Below are positions 8,128-14,429 of a stretch of DNA of 17,258 bases, piece by piece. This DNA is from DASRDE01 sp035652755. Its GTDB lineage: Bacteria > Vulcanimicrobiota > Vulcanimicrobiia > Vulcanimicrobiales > Vulcanimicrobiaceae. How positions within the stretch are numbered: position 1 is the first letter of the stretch; every line of letters begins with the position of its first letter. The stretch covers positions 1 to 17,258 of the forward strand of contig DASRDE010000226.1 in the NCBI GenBank assembly GCA_035652755.1. Reading direction: 5' to 3'. Made by a program: the position numbers and the translations under genes. The notes beneath the pieces were generated by a model, which did no database searches, was not told the DNA's origin, and saw only the letters and a list, made by a program, of their open reading frames with translations.

Positions 8128-8138
8128 CATTATGCCAT
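8128..8138 (-). promoter_or_regulatory. Candidate extended -10 promoter for the leftward pilus unit
   Basis: On the minus strand the bases read ATGGCATAATG, with an extended -10 (TG-G-CATAAT; hexamer at 8129-8134). Transcription would start near 8122, giving a leader of about 25 nt that includes the GGGAGG ribosome-binding stretch of cpaC. The best -35-like hexamer, TTGACG at 8156-8161, is 21 nt away, too far for normal sigma-70 spacing, so the promoter may depend on an activator. Confidence 0.45.
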
Positions 8139-8146
8139 GCGTGGAT

Positions 8147-8180
8147 ACGTTAACACGTCAACAATCAATAGACGTTACGT
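8147..8180. promoter_or_regulatory. Clustered ACGT repeats, candidate operator
   Basis: ACGTTAAC at 8147-8154 is followed immediately by ACGTCAAC at 8155-8162, a tandem repeat of period 8 with 7 of 8 matches. ACGTTA recurs at 8172-8177, running into another ACGT at 8177-8180. The repeats cover the place where a -35 element would lie for the leftward promoter and sit upstream of the rightward one. An activator or repressor site is plausible; the 8-bp period is not the roughly 11-bp spacing usual for OmpR/SARP proteins, so the binder is unknown. Confidence 0.35.
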
Positions 8181-8210
8181 AAAAGATCAGTACAGATCGC
8201 CATTTTCGTC

Positions 8211-8239
8211 TTGTTTGCGGCGTAGCGCGATGGCATGAT
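8211..8239 (+). promoter_or_regulatory. Candidate sigma-70-type promoter for the rightward pilus unit
   Basis: TTGTTT (8211-8216) and CATGAT (8234-8239) are separated by exactly 17 nt, and the -10 hexamer is preceded by TGG, an extended -10 feature. The start would be near 8246, about 20 nt before the first ATG at 8267. The sequence ATGGCATGATG at 8230-8240 mirrors ATGGCATAATG of the leftward promoter. Confidence 0.5.
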
Positions 8240-8266
8240 GCACTCACCGAAGGACACGGAGGCAAC

Positions 8267-8773
8267 ATGCACACGACCGCAATCGGACCGGTACTCGCCC
8301 TCAGCGCCGCGGCTTTAAGCGCCGCTGCGCCGGCTATGGCCGCTTCGAGCGCGCTCGGCGCAGCAGACGTATCCTCTCGGGCCGGCAGCGTCGCAGCTTT
8401 GCGGCCCGGAGCACCGGCACCGCGTGCCGTCGCGGCAGATACCCCAGCGCAAAACTCGATATCCCTGGAGGCTCGACAACTGCAGGGCGCTGCGGCAATC
8501 TCCGTTTACGGCAGCGCTCCGCCGACCGCTCCGGTCACTATTACGCTGCTGGCGGTCGTGTCGTCGGAAGTGCCGACGATCGTCGTGAGCCGACACGACG
8601 TCGTCGCCGACGTCAGCGGACGCTTCGGAGCAGTCATTCCGATTGCGCCCGCGTTCGAACGTGGCACGATCCTGCGGATCATCGCCACCTCGCTTCCCGG
8701 CGTCGGTTCGGCGTCGGCACAATTGGTTGCGTCGCCTCCGAACGACGGAGTCGACGTTCCGCTCGAGCACTAG
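8267..8773 (+). CDS. Small secreted protein of unknown function, first gene of the pilin unit
   Basis: A 168-residue protein with a Sec signal peptide: a hydrophobic stretch followed by APAMAASSA, with cleavage expected near residue 25. An Ala/Pro-rich, probably unstructured segment runs to about residue 60. A beta-strand-rich segment of about 95 residues follows (ISLEARQLQGAAAISVYG, then VTITLLAVVSSEVPTIVVS, then GTILRIIATSLPGVGSA), which reads like a single Ig-like or similar beta-sandwich domain. No catalytic motif or Cys is visible. GGAGG at 8258-8262 lies 4 nt before ATG 8267, a strong ribosome-binding site. It precedes the major pilin gene by 62 nt, so co-transcription is likely. I do not recognise the family; a periplasmic chaperone or pilus-associated factor is only a positional guess. 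Confidence 0.75.
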   Translation: MHTTAIGPVLALSAAALSAAAPAMAASSALGAADVSSRAGSVAALRPGAPAPRAVAADTPAQNSISLEARQLQGAAAISVYGSAPPTAPVTITLLAVVSSEVPTIVVSRHDVVADVSGRFGAVIPIAPAFERGTILRIIATSLPGVGSASAQLVASPPNDGVDVPLEH

Positions 8774-8835
8774 CCGCAATGCGCTCGATAAACCCATCTG
8801 ATAACACGAATACTACGCTCGTCCCGGAGGACTCT

Positions 8836-8994
8836 ATGAAGAATCTGCTCGCCATGCTTCGCAACGATGACGGCGCCACGATGGTCGAATACGGCATCAT
8901 GGTCGCACTCATCGCGGCGGTCTGCATCGTGCTGATCTCGACCCTCGGCAAGAACGTCTCTAGCGCGTTCTCGTCGGTCAACAGCTCGATCTAA
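8836..8994 (+). CDS. flp: Flp pilin, probable major subunit
   Basis: A 52-residue prepilin: leader MKNLLAMLRNDDG, cleavage predicted after Gly13, mature start ATMVEYGIMVALIAAVCIVL with Glu+5 and Tyr+6, and a short Ser-rich tail. This is the standard Flp/Fap architecture, polymerised by the Tad machinery into the pilus fibre. I chose ATG 8836 because CGGAGG (8825-8830) is spaced 5 nt before it; an upstream in-frame ATG at 8779 would add a 19-residue polar extension with no such support. An 86-nt gap with a strong stem-loop separates it from the next pilin gene. Confidence 0.95.
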   Translation: MKNLLAMLRNDDGATMVEYGIMVALIAAVCIVLISTLGKNVSSAFSSVNSSI

Positions 8995-9028
8995 ACACCA
9001 CTCAACGTCAAAACCAATACCGTACCTC

Positions 9029-9059
9029 GCCGGGGCTGACTCTCCCCTACAGCCCCGGC
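9029..9059 (+). terminator. Perfect 10-bp GC-rich stem-loop between the two pilin genes
   Basis: GCCGGGGCTG (9029-9038) and CAGCCCCGGC (9050-9059) pair perfectly across an 11-nt loop. The downstream bases are ACAATTC rather than a T-run, so this is not a classical rho-independent terminator. It more likely acts as a partial terminator, an RNA-processing site or a 3'-end stabiliser that raises pilin mRNA over the downstream assembly genes. The structure itself is seen directly; its role is inferred. Confidence 0.55.
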
Positions 9060-9080
9060 ACAATTCGGTGGAGAATGCGG

Positions 9081-9248
9081 ATGAACGCACTCAAGCGGAT
9101 GCTCCGCAACGCCAGCGGCGCAACCATCGTAGAATACGCCGTGATGCTCGCATTCGTCGCGCTCGTCAGCATCGCGCTGGTCGCGGCTTTGGGTTCCAAC
9201 ACCAGCGGACTCTTCGCACCCGTCACCAGCAAATGGAACTCCGTGTGA
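9081..9248 (+). CDS. flp: Second Flp pilin
   Basis: A 55-residue prepilin with leader MNALKRMLRNASG, predicted cleavage after Gly13, then ATIVEYAVMLAFVALVSIALV with Glu+5 and Tyr+6, and a tail ending KWNSV. It closely parallels the pilin at 8836 (same leader length, same G/ATxVEY site), so the two are probably duplicates that have diverged in the helix and tail. GGAG (9070-9073) is spaced 7 nt before ATG 9081; an ATG two codons earlier (9075) is less well placed. Its stop overlaps the start of the prepilin peptidase. It could be an alternate or minor subunit. Confidence 0.93.
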   Translation: MNALKRMLRNASGATIVEYAVMLAFVALVSIALVAALGSNTSGLFAPVTSKWNSV

Positions 9249-9772
9249 CCGTAGCCGCCGTTCCCACCATTCTCGTTCTCGCGGCCGCTTTAACAGCAGC
9301 AGTTTTCGACGTTCGCACCCGGCGCATCCCGAACGCGCTCGTCGCCGCGCTCTTGCTTGCGGGCATCGCCGCAAACGCGCTCGGCGGATGGCGGCCAGCC
9401 GTCGCAGATCTGTTGATCGCGCTCGCGGTGCTGCTCGCCGGAACGTTTGCATTTTCTTTCAAATTGATCGGCGGCGGTGACGTGAAATTGCTCGCCGCCG
9501 CAGCCGGCACGCTCGGCTATCCGGCGTGCGTCTTCTTCGTGCTCTGCACGCTGCTCTGCGGAGGGTTCATCGCTTTGGCGTACGCGGCTTGCCGCGGACG
9601 GCTGCGCGCGACCTTCGCCAACGTGCAAGCGATGGCGATTCCCGTGATGGCGGGCGTCAAGCCCGCACGTCCCGACGGCACGCCGATGCCGTACGCTCTG
9701 GCAATTTTCGCAGGCGCGCTGTGCACGGCTCTGGTGCCGGCATTCGCGCCCCATCTGAGGTTTCTACCATGA
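9233..9772 (+). CDS. cpaA: Prepilin peptidase CpaA/TadV (A24 family)
   Basis: A 179-residue inner-membrane aspartic protease that cleaves Flp prepilins and TadE-type pseudopilins. The two catalytic aspartates are visible: Asp26 in FDVRTRRIPN and Asp83 in IGGGDVKLLAAAAG (the GxGD motif). About six hydrophobic segments cover the protein, and it lacks the N-terminal Cys-rich methylase domain of PilD, as is normal for CpaA/TadV. ATG 9233 overlaps the pilin gene by 16 nt; GTG 9245, making a GTGA overlap with the pilin stop, is an equally reasonable start and would drop four residues. The stop overlaps cpaB as ATGA. The reading is firm, the first codon is not. Confidence 0.93.
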   Translation: MELRVTVAAVPTILVLAAALTAAVFDVRTRRIPNALVAALLLAGIAANALGGWRPAVADLLIALAVLLAGTFAFSFKLIGGGDVKLLAAAAGTLGYPACVFFVLCTLLCGGFIALAYAACRGRLRATFANVQAMAIPVMAGVKPARPDGTPMPYALAIFAGALCTALVPAFAPHLRFLP

Positions 9773-10620
9773 ATACGCGCCGCACGACCCTCATCGTCGC
9801 GATCGTCCTGGCGATCGGCACGGGCTGGCTGACCCTGAACTATCTTTCCGGCCTGCAGCGCCAAGCAAACGGCAACGGCGCGCCGCGCCAAATCGTCGTC
9901 GCATCGCAAGACATTCCGGCGCGCGTTCCTATTACCGCGTCGATGCTCGCGACCGTTTCGCGCCCGGCCAGCTCGGTCGATCCCGACGCAATCGGCGATC
10001 CCGCCAAAGCCGTCGGCCAGCTCTCGCTCATCTCGATTCCCGCCGGTTCGACCATTACGGAATCGAAAGTCGGGCATCCGACCGACGTCGGACTGCCGGT
10101 GCGGCTCAAGCCCGGCATGCGCGCCGTCAGCATTCAGATCGACAAGGTCAAGGGCGTCTCGGGCTTGATCGAGCCCGGCGATTTCGTCGACGTCATCGCT
10201 GTGCTGCCGCGTATGGGTAACCATCCGCCGCCGGCAGCGTCGATTCTGCGCGGCATTCGCGTGCTCTCGGTCGGCGATTCGCTCGAATACAGCTCCGCGA
10301 CGCCTTCGCCGCAGGAAGCCAACTCGACGACCGTTACGCTCGAAGTCACTCCCAAGCAAGCGGATCTGATCTCGATGGCCGATTTGAACACCGTCCTGCG
10401 GCTGGCATTGCGTTCGCCGCGCGAGCCGCTCAACTCGTATCCGACCGAAGCGATGGTTTGGCCGGAAGTGCAGCAGCCGTCGAATCCCGCACCGGCGCCG
10501 GCACCGGTTGCCGTTCCGGCCGTCGCGCAAAGCACACCAGGGCCCAAAGCGGATCCGCCGCATCGATTCTCCAGCGTCGTCGTGATCGACGGCGACAAGA
10601 TGATGGACGGCTCGCAATGA
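9769..10620 (+). CDS. cpaB: Flp pilus assembly protein CpaB/RcpC
   Basis: The 283-residue protein has one N-terminal membrane anchor (residues ~7-27). A SAF-like domain follows at ~40-105 (RQIVVASQDIPARVPITASML, then SLISIPAGSTITES). The RcpC/CpaB domain starts with VRLKPGMRAVSIQID at ~111-125 and includes SGLIEPGDFVDVIAVL at ~131-146. It acts in the periplasm, thought to link the secretin to the inner-membrane platform. The C-terminus carries a Pro/Ala-rich stretch (~236-262) and a short tail; the length is normal for the family. ATG 9769 overlaps the peptidase stop, and the TGA at 10618-10620 overlaps the start of the fused ATPase gene. Confidence 0.93.
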   Translation: MNTRRTTLIVAIVLAIGTGWLTLNYLSGLQRQANGNGAPRQIVVASQDIPARVPITASMLATVSRPASSVDPDAIGDPAKAVGQLSLISIPAGSTITESKVGHPTDVGLPVRLKPGMRAVSIQIDKVKGVSGLIEPGDFVDVIAVLPRMGNHPPPAASILRGIRVLSVGDSLEYSSATPSPQEANSTTVTLEVTPKQADLISMADLNTVLRLALRSPREPLNSYPTEAMVWPEVQQPSNPAPAPAPVAVPAVAQSTPGPKADPPHRFSSVVVIDGDKMMDGSQ

Positions 10621-12710
10621 GCGCACCGCTTTTCGCCTTCGTCAATGCGAAAGGCGGTTCCGGGTCGACGACCGTCTGCGCCGAGCTGGCCAAATTGCTC
10701 CGGAACGATCAGAAGGTCGTCGTCGTCGACGGCGACCTTTCCGGTAAGCGCAATTTGGCGATCGTTTTCGATGCCGTCCGTACGCTGGACACCTCGCGCG
10801 CCGGCAAGGGTATCGGCATGGCCGAGAACGGCAACCTGACGCTGGCCGAGCTCGCCCCGACCTACGACACCGCGTTCACGATCGATTTCGACGACGTCGA
10901 GCAACTCGCCGCGTCGTTCAACAGCGCGGGCTGCGTGCTCGCCGACGTGCCGATTCCCTTTGCGGCGCCCGTTCGCCCCTTCGTGGTTCGCGCGACGCGA
11001 TTCGTCGTCGTGGCCGAACCGACGCTGCTGGGCGTGGCTTCGGCGCGAACGATGATCGCCGAGCTGAAGAACTTCGGCGTGCCGATCACCCGCATCGTAC
11101 TGCTCACGAACAACCGCGACGGCAACGCCAGCGCCACGCGCGGCGAGATCGAACGCGCACTCGAGACCAAGGTGATTGCGGAACTTCCCCCGCTGAGCGA
11201 CCGCAACTATGCCAAAGCGCTCGCAGGGTTCGAACGCATCATCCGCGCCATCACCGCCGAACCGCAAATCGAAGCGCTGCTGCCTTCGGCCAGAGGGCTG
11301 GTCCAAGACCGGCGCCTCGAGCCGCGGACGGCGATGAGCCACCGTTCGGGCGGACCATCGGATACGCGAACGATTTCGCAATCGCCCAACCGATCCGGCG
11401 TCGAGGAGATCGAGCCGCGCGAGAAGCTCAAACTCGAGATCCACGAGCTGCTCACCACCAAGGTCAACCTGATCGAAGCTAGCGCCGCGCACAGCGACAC
11501 CGCGAAACTGGCCGAGCTGCGCCAAAAGATCGAAGACGCGACGCAGCAAGTGCTCAGCGACGGCACGCATCAAGACCTCACCGCCGAAGACATCTCCGAA
11601 ATCCGCGAAGAGATCGTCAACGAATCCCTAGGTCTGGGCCCGCTCGAAGATCTCATGCGCGATCCGGCCGTGAGCGAGATCATGGTCAACGGCCCCAAGA
11701 CGGTCTACATCGAACGCTCCGGCAAGATCGAACTGACCGGGAAGCGCTTTACGACCGGCGGCCAGCTCCGTTTGGTCATCGAACGCATCATCGCCCCGCT
11801 GGGCCGGCGCTTGGACGAATCGGTGCCGATGGTCGACGCGCGCCTGCCCGACGGTTCGCGCGTCAACGCGATCATCGAGCCGCTCGCCATCGACGGCGCG
11901 GCGCTCACGATCCGCCGGTTCGGAACGCGGCGCCTGAATGCGCAGGATCTTATCGAAAAAGGTTCGGCGAACGAGCAGATGCTCGACTTTCTGCGCGCCT
12001 GCATCGAAGCGCGCTTGAACGTCCTCATCAGCGGCGGCACCGGCTCCGGTAAGACGACCTTTCTGAATATTATGTCGGGCTATATTCCGGCGCGCGAACG
12101 CATCGTCACGATCGAAGACGCCGCCGAGCTGAGCCTGAACCAGCCGCACGTCGTCCGCCTCGAGACGCGCCCGGCCAACCTGGAAGGCGCGGGCGAAATC
12201 AAGATCCGCGACCTGGTGCGCAACTCGCTGCGCATGCGTCCGGACCGCATCGTCGTCGGCGAGTGCCGCGGCGGTGAGGCGCTGGACATGCTCCAAGCGA
12301 TGAACACCGGTCACGACGGCTCGCTCACCACGCTGCACGCCAACTCGCCGCGCGACGCCCTCTCGCGCCTGGAGACGCTCGTGATGATGGCAGGGTTCGA
12401 CCTGCCGGTGCGCGCGATTCGCGAACAAATCGCCAGCGCCGTCGATTTGATCGTTCAGATCGCGCGCCTGCGCGACGGCAGCCGCAAGATCGTCTCGGTC
12501 AGCGAGATCATCGGCATGGAAGGCGACGTCGTCACCATGCAGGAGCTGATCCGCTACGCGCAGCACGGCGTCGACCTCGAGAACAAGGTGGCCGGCGAGT
12601 TTCAATACACCGGCGTGCAGCCGCAGGCGCTGCAGAAGTTCGACGAGTACGGCATCTCGTACGACGTGCGCAAGCTCTCCACGCTGGCTTCGTCCGGTGC
12701 GCTATGGTAA
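10617..12710 (+). CDS. tadA: Fusion of a CpaE/TadZ-like ATPase with the CpaF/TadA pilus assembly ATPase
   Basis: One uninterrupted 697-residue frame joins two proteins normally encoded separately. Residues ~1-225 are a MinD/ParA-like domain: AKGGSGSTT at 11-19 keeps the deviant Walker A lysine (Lys12) but has Ser17 in place of the P-loop lysine, and VLADVPIP (~107-114) is the Walker B strand. The receiver-like N-terminus of many CpaE proteins is absent. A polar linker (~226-268) leads into a full CpaF/TadA motor: LKLEIHELLTTKVNLIE, Walker A GGTGSGKTT (473-481), Asp box RIVTIEDAAEL, Walker B RIVVGECRGG (544-553), and the His box TGHDGSLTTLHANSPRDAL. The motor hexamer powers pilus assembly in the cytoplasm; the CpaE-like part would position it. 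ATG 10617 gives an ATGA overlap with cpaB; the 3' end overlaps tadB by 7 nt. Confidence 0.93.
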   Translation: MSAPLFAFVNAKGGSGSTTVCAELAKLLRNDQKVVVVDGDLSGKRNLAIVFDAVRTLDTSRAGKGIGMAENGNLTLAELAPTYDTAFTIDFDDVEQLAASFNSAGCVLADVPIPFAAPVRPFVVRATRFVVVAEPTLLGVASARTMIAELKNFGVPITRIVLLTNNRDGNASATRGEIERALETKVIAELPPLSDRNYAKALAGFERIIRAITAEPQIEALLPSARGLVQDRRLEPRTAMSHRSGGPSDTRTISQSPNRSGVEEIEPREKLKLEIHELLTTKVNLIEASAAHSDTAKLAELRQKIEDATQQVLSDGTHQDLTAEDISEIREEIVNESLGLGPLEDLMRDPAVSEIMVNGPKTVYIERSGKIELTGKRFTTGGQLRLVIERIIAPLGRRLDESVPMVDARLPDGSRVNAIIEPLAIDGAALTIRRFGTRRLNAQDLIEKGSANEQMLDFLRACIEARLNVLISGGTGSGKTTFLNIMSGYIPARERIVTIEDAAELSLNQPHVVRLETRPANLEGAGEIKIRDLVRNSLRMRPDRIVVGECRGGEALDMLQAMNTGHDGSLTTLHANSPRDALSRLETLVMMAGFDLPVRAIREQIASAVDLIVQIARLRDGSRKIVSVSEIIGMEGDVVTMQELIRYAQHGVDLENKVAGEFQYTGVQPQALQKFDEYGISYDVRKLSTLASSGALW

Positions 12711-13540
12711 GCACGTCGATTCTCTCGCGCATCTTCGGGAACGCGCCGGCGGCGGGCGCCGCGCGCGGGCCGCAGCGCGACCGCGCGCGCGAGTTCGCCG
12801 AGCTCATGGATCGCGCCGGCATGCACATGCGTCCGGTCGAGATCGCGCTGGCCGTCGCTGCCGTCGGCGCGGTCGCCTGGGTGCTCATCGCCTTCTTCAT
12901 CAAACCCCCGCCGCTCATCGCCGCGCTGCTCCTGATACTGTGCGGAGGCGGTGCCGCGGGCGGTTTCTACGTGTACGTGAACATGAAGGTGCGCCGGCGC
13001 CTCGATCAATTCGTGCAGCAGCTCGAATTGGCGCTGCGCCTGATCTCCAGCGGCGTGCGCATCGGCCTTGGGCTGCGTCAAGCGCTGACGATGGTCATCG
13101 AAGAGATGCCCAACCCGGCCAAATACGAGTACATGCGCGTGATCGGGCAAACAAACATCGGCGTGAGCGTGTACGATGCGCTCGACACGCTGGCCAAGCG
13201 CATGCCCAGCAACGAGACCTTGATGATGGCGCGCGCGATCCGCATTCAATCGCAGACCGGCGGCGACTTGGGCAAGATCCTCGAGCATCTGGCCAATACG
13301 ATTAAGGAGCGCCGCCGCATTCAGCGCAAGATTCGCGCGCTCACGTCGGAAGGCCGCGCCAGCGCCGCGATCCTTTCGTGCCTTCCGCCCTTCTTGAGCG
13401 GTTTTATCTCGCTGACCGAGCCGCAGATGGGCAGCGCGCTGTTCTTCACCTTCCCCGGCCACATCGCGCTGGGCATCGTGTGCATCCTCGAAGTTCTCGG
13501 CGTCACGACGCTGATGAAGATGCTCAAGGTCGACGTATGA
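12704..13540 (+). CDS. tadB: Tad platform protein TadB
   Basis: A 278-residue inner-membrane protein with the GspF/T2SSF domain. Two adjacent membrane segments lie at about residues 45-90. The T2SSF core follows (LELALRLISSGVRIGLGLRQAL, then SVYDALDTLAKRMP, then RIQSQTGGDLGKILEHLANTIKERR), and the end is hydrophobic. TadB and TadC form the platform through which the TadA motor inserts pilin. ATG 12704 lies inside the end of the ATPase gene (7-nt overlap). The protein ends in an ATGA overlap with tadC. Length and order match standard tad loci. Confidence 0.93.
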   Translation: MVSTSILSRIFGNAPAAGAARGPQRDRAREFAELMDRAGMHMRPVEIALAVAAVGAVAWVLIAFFIKPPPLIAALLLILCGGGAAGGFYVYVNMKVRRRLDQFVQQLELALRLISSGVRIGLGLRQALTMVIEEMPNPAKYEYMRVIGQTNIGVSVYDALDTLAKRMPSNETLMMARAIRIQSQTGGDLGKILEHLANTIKERRRIQRKIRALTSEGRASAAILSCLPPFLSGFISLTEPQMGSALFFTFPGHIALGIVCILEVLGVTTLMKMLKVDV

Positions 13541-14391
13541 CGATGATTCTGGGCATCGTCGCCCTCGGTGTGGTAGCGACGTTCCTGTTCGCCGTCTCGC
13601 TGATTCCGCAAAAGAGCGTGCTCAAGAAGACGCTCGAGGAACTCGAGGCGCGCGGAGTTCAGCGCGATTCCAGCGGCGTCAAGCCCTTCGAACGCCTCTT
13701 CTCAAAGGAACGCCGCGGCGCGCTGCGGCGCAAGCTCATCGAGGCGGGCTGGTATACCGTCACGCCCGCGCAAATGGGCGTGCGTCTGGTCAGCGGCGCC
13801 ATCTTCGGCGCCGTCTTTTGCGTGCTGATCTTCAGCGTGCTGCACCTTGCGGCCGTGCTCGAGATGGTCATCACCGGCATGCTGCTGGGCATCGGCGCCT
13901 ACATGCCGATGGCTTCGCTCGATCGCGCGGTGCAAGCGCGCAAAACGCAGGTTCAGAAGACGCTGCCCGACTTCTTGGATATGGTCGGTACGACCGTCCA
14001 GGCGGGACTTTCGGTAAACCAGGCGCTCGGATATGCAGTCGACGCCGCACCCGGTGCTTTGGGCGAAGAGATCAAGGCCGCGCTTTCGGAGATTCGGTTG
14101 GGACGCGCGCGTTCGGACGCCCTCAAAGCGGCGGCGGAACGCCTGCAGCAGCAGCAGTTCAGCAGCACGGTCACCGCAATCACGCAGGCCGAACGGCTTG
14201 GCACGAACATCTCGAAAGTGCTGAACGAGCTGGCCGAAGACGTGCGCAATCACCGCATCATGCTGGTCGAGGAGCATGCCGCGAAGCTGCCGGTCAAGAT
14301 GGTTTTTCCGATGGCGATGTTCATGCTCCCCGCGCTGTTCGTCGTCATCTTCGGCGCACTCATGGCCAACTACGTCACGAACAATCACTGA
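13537..14391 (+). CDS. tadC: Tad platform protein TadC
   Basis: A 284-residue paralogue of TadB. It has an N-terminal membrane segment, a cytoplasmic stretch with KERRGALRRKLIEAGW, a pair of membrane helices around residues 85-130, the T2SSF domain (TLPDFLDMVGTTVQAGLSV, then ALSEIRLGRARSDALKAAAER, then TQAERLGTNISKVLNELAED), and a final hydrophobic helix (PMAMFMLPALFVVIFGALM). It partners TadB in the inner-membrane platform. Start ATG 13537 gives an ATGA overlap with tadB. Its stop at 14389-14391 overlaps a 12-codon reading frame leading to the next gene. Confidence 0.93.
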   Translation: MTMILGIVALGVVATFLFAVSLIPQKSVLKKTLEELEARGVQRDSSGVKPFERLFSKERRGALRRKLIEAGWYTVTPAQMGVRLVSGAIFGAVFCVLIFSVLHLAAVLEMVITGMLLGIGAYMPMASLDRAVQARKTQVQKTLPDFLDMVGTTVQAGLSVNQALGYAVDAAPGALGEEIKAALSEIRLGRARSDALKAAAERLQQQQFSSTVTAITQAERLGTNISKVLNELAEDVRNHRIMLVEEHAAKLPVKMVFPMAMFMLPALFVVIFGALMANYVTNNH

Positions 14392-14429
14392 TGCAGAGCG
14401 CAACGGCCGAAGCGGCAGGAACTTCATGA
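14391..14429 (+). other. Twelve-codon coupling mini-frame between tadC and the second peptidase
   Basis: ATG at 14391 shares its A with the tadC stop (TGATG), runs for 12 codons (MQSATAEAAGTS) and stops at 14427-14429, where the stop overlaps the next gene's start as ATGA. There is no ribosome-binding sequence before it, so it could only be reached by reinitiation. It may be a translational bridge, or chance; no peptide function is claimed. Confidence 0.3.

Noticed and set aside
8147..8162. Canonical SARP or Pho-type binding site
   Set aside because: The tandem repeat has a period of 8 bases rather than about 11, and the heptamer does not match a known consensus; reported only as an unassigned repeat.
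8779..8835. Upstream N-terminal extension of the first rightward Flp pilin
   Set aside because: The extension is polar and would bury the leader; the ATG at 8836 has a well-spaced CGGAGG.
9029..9066. Classical rho-independent terminator after the first rightward pilin
   Set aside because: The stem is strong but the following bases are ACAATTC, with no T-run; kept only as a stem-loop with uncertain role.
10134..11573. 479-codon minus-strand frame opposite cpaB and the fused ATPase
   Set aside because: It spans two real genes and has no domain signature; typical shadow of GC-rich coding DNA.
11628..12605. 325-codon minus-strand frame opposite the CpaF motor
   Set aside because: It lies wholly opposite the conserved ATPase motifs and has biased, motif-free composition.
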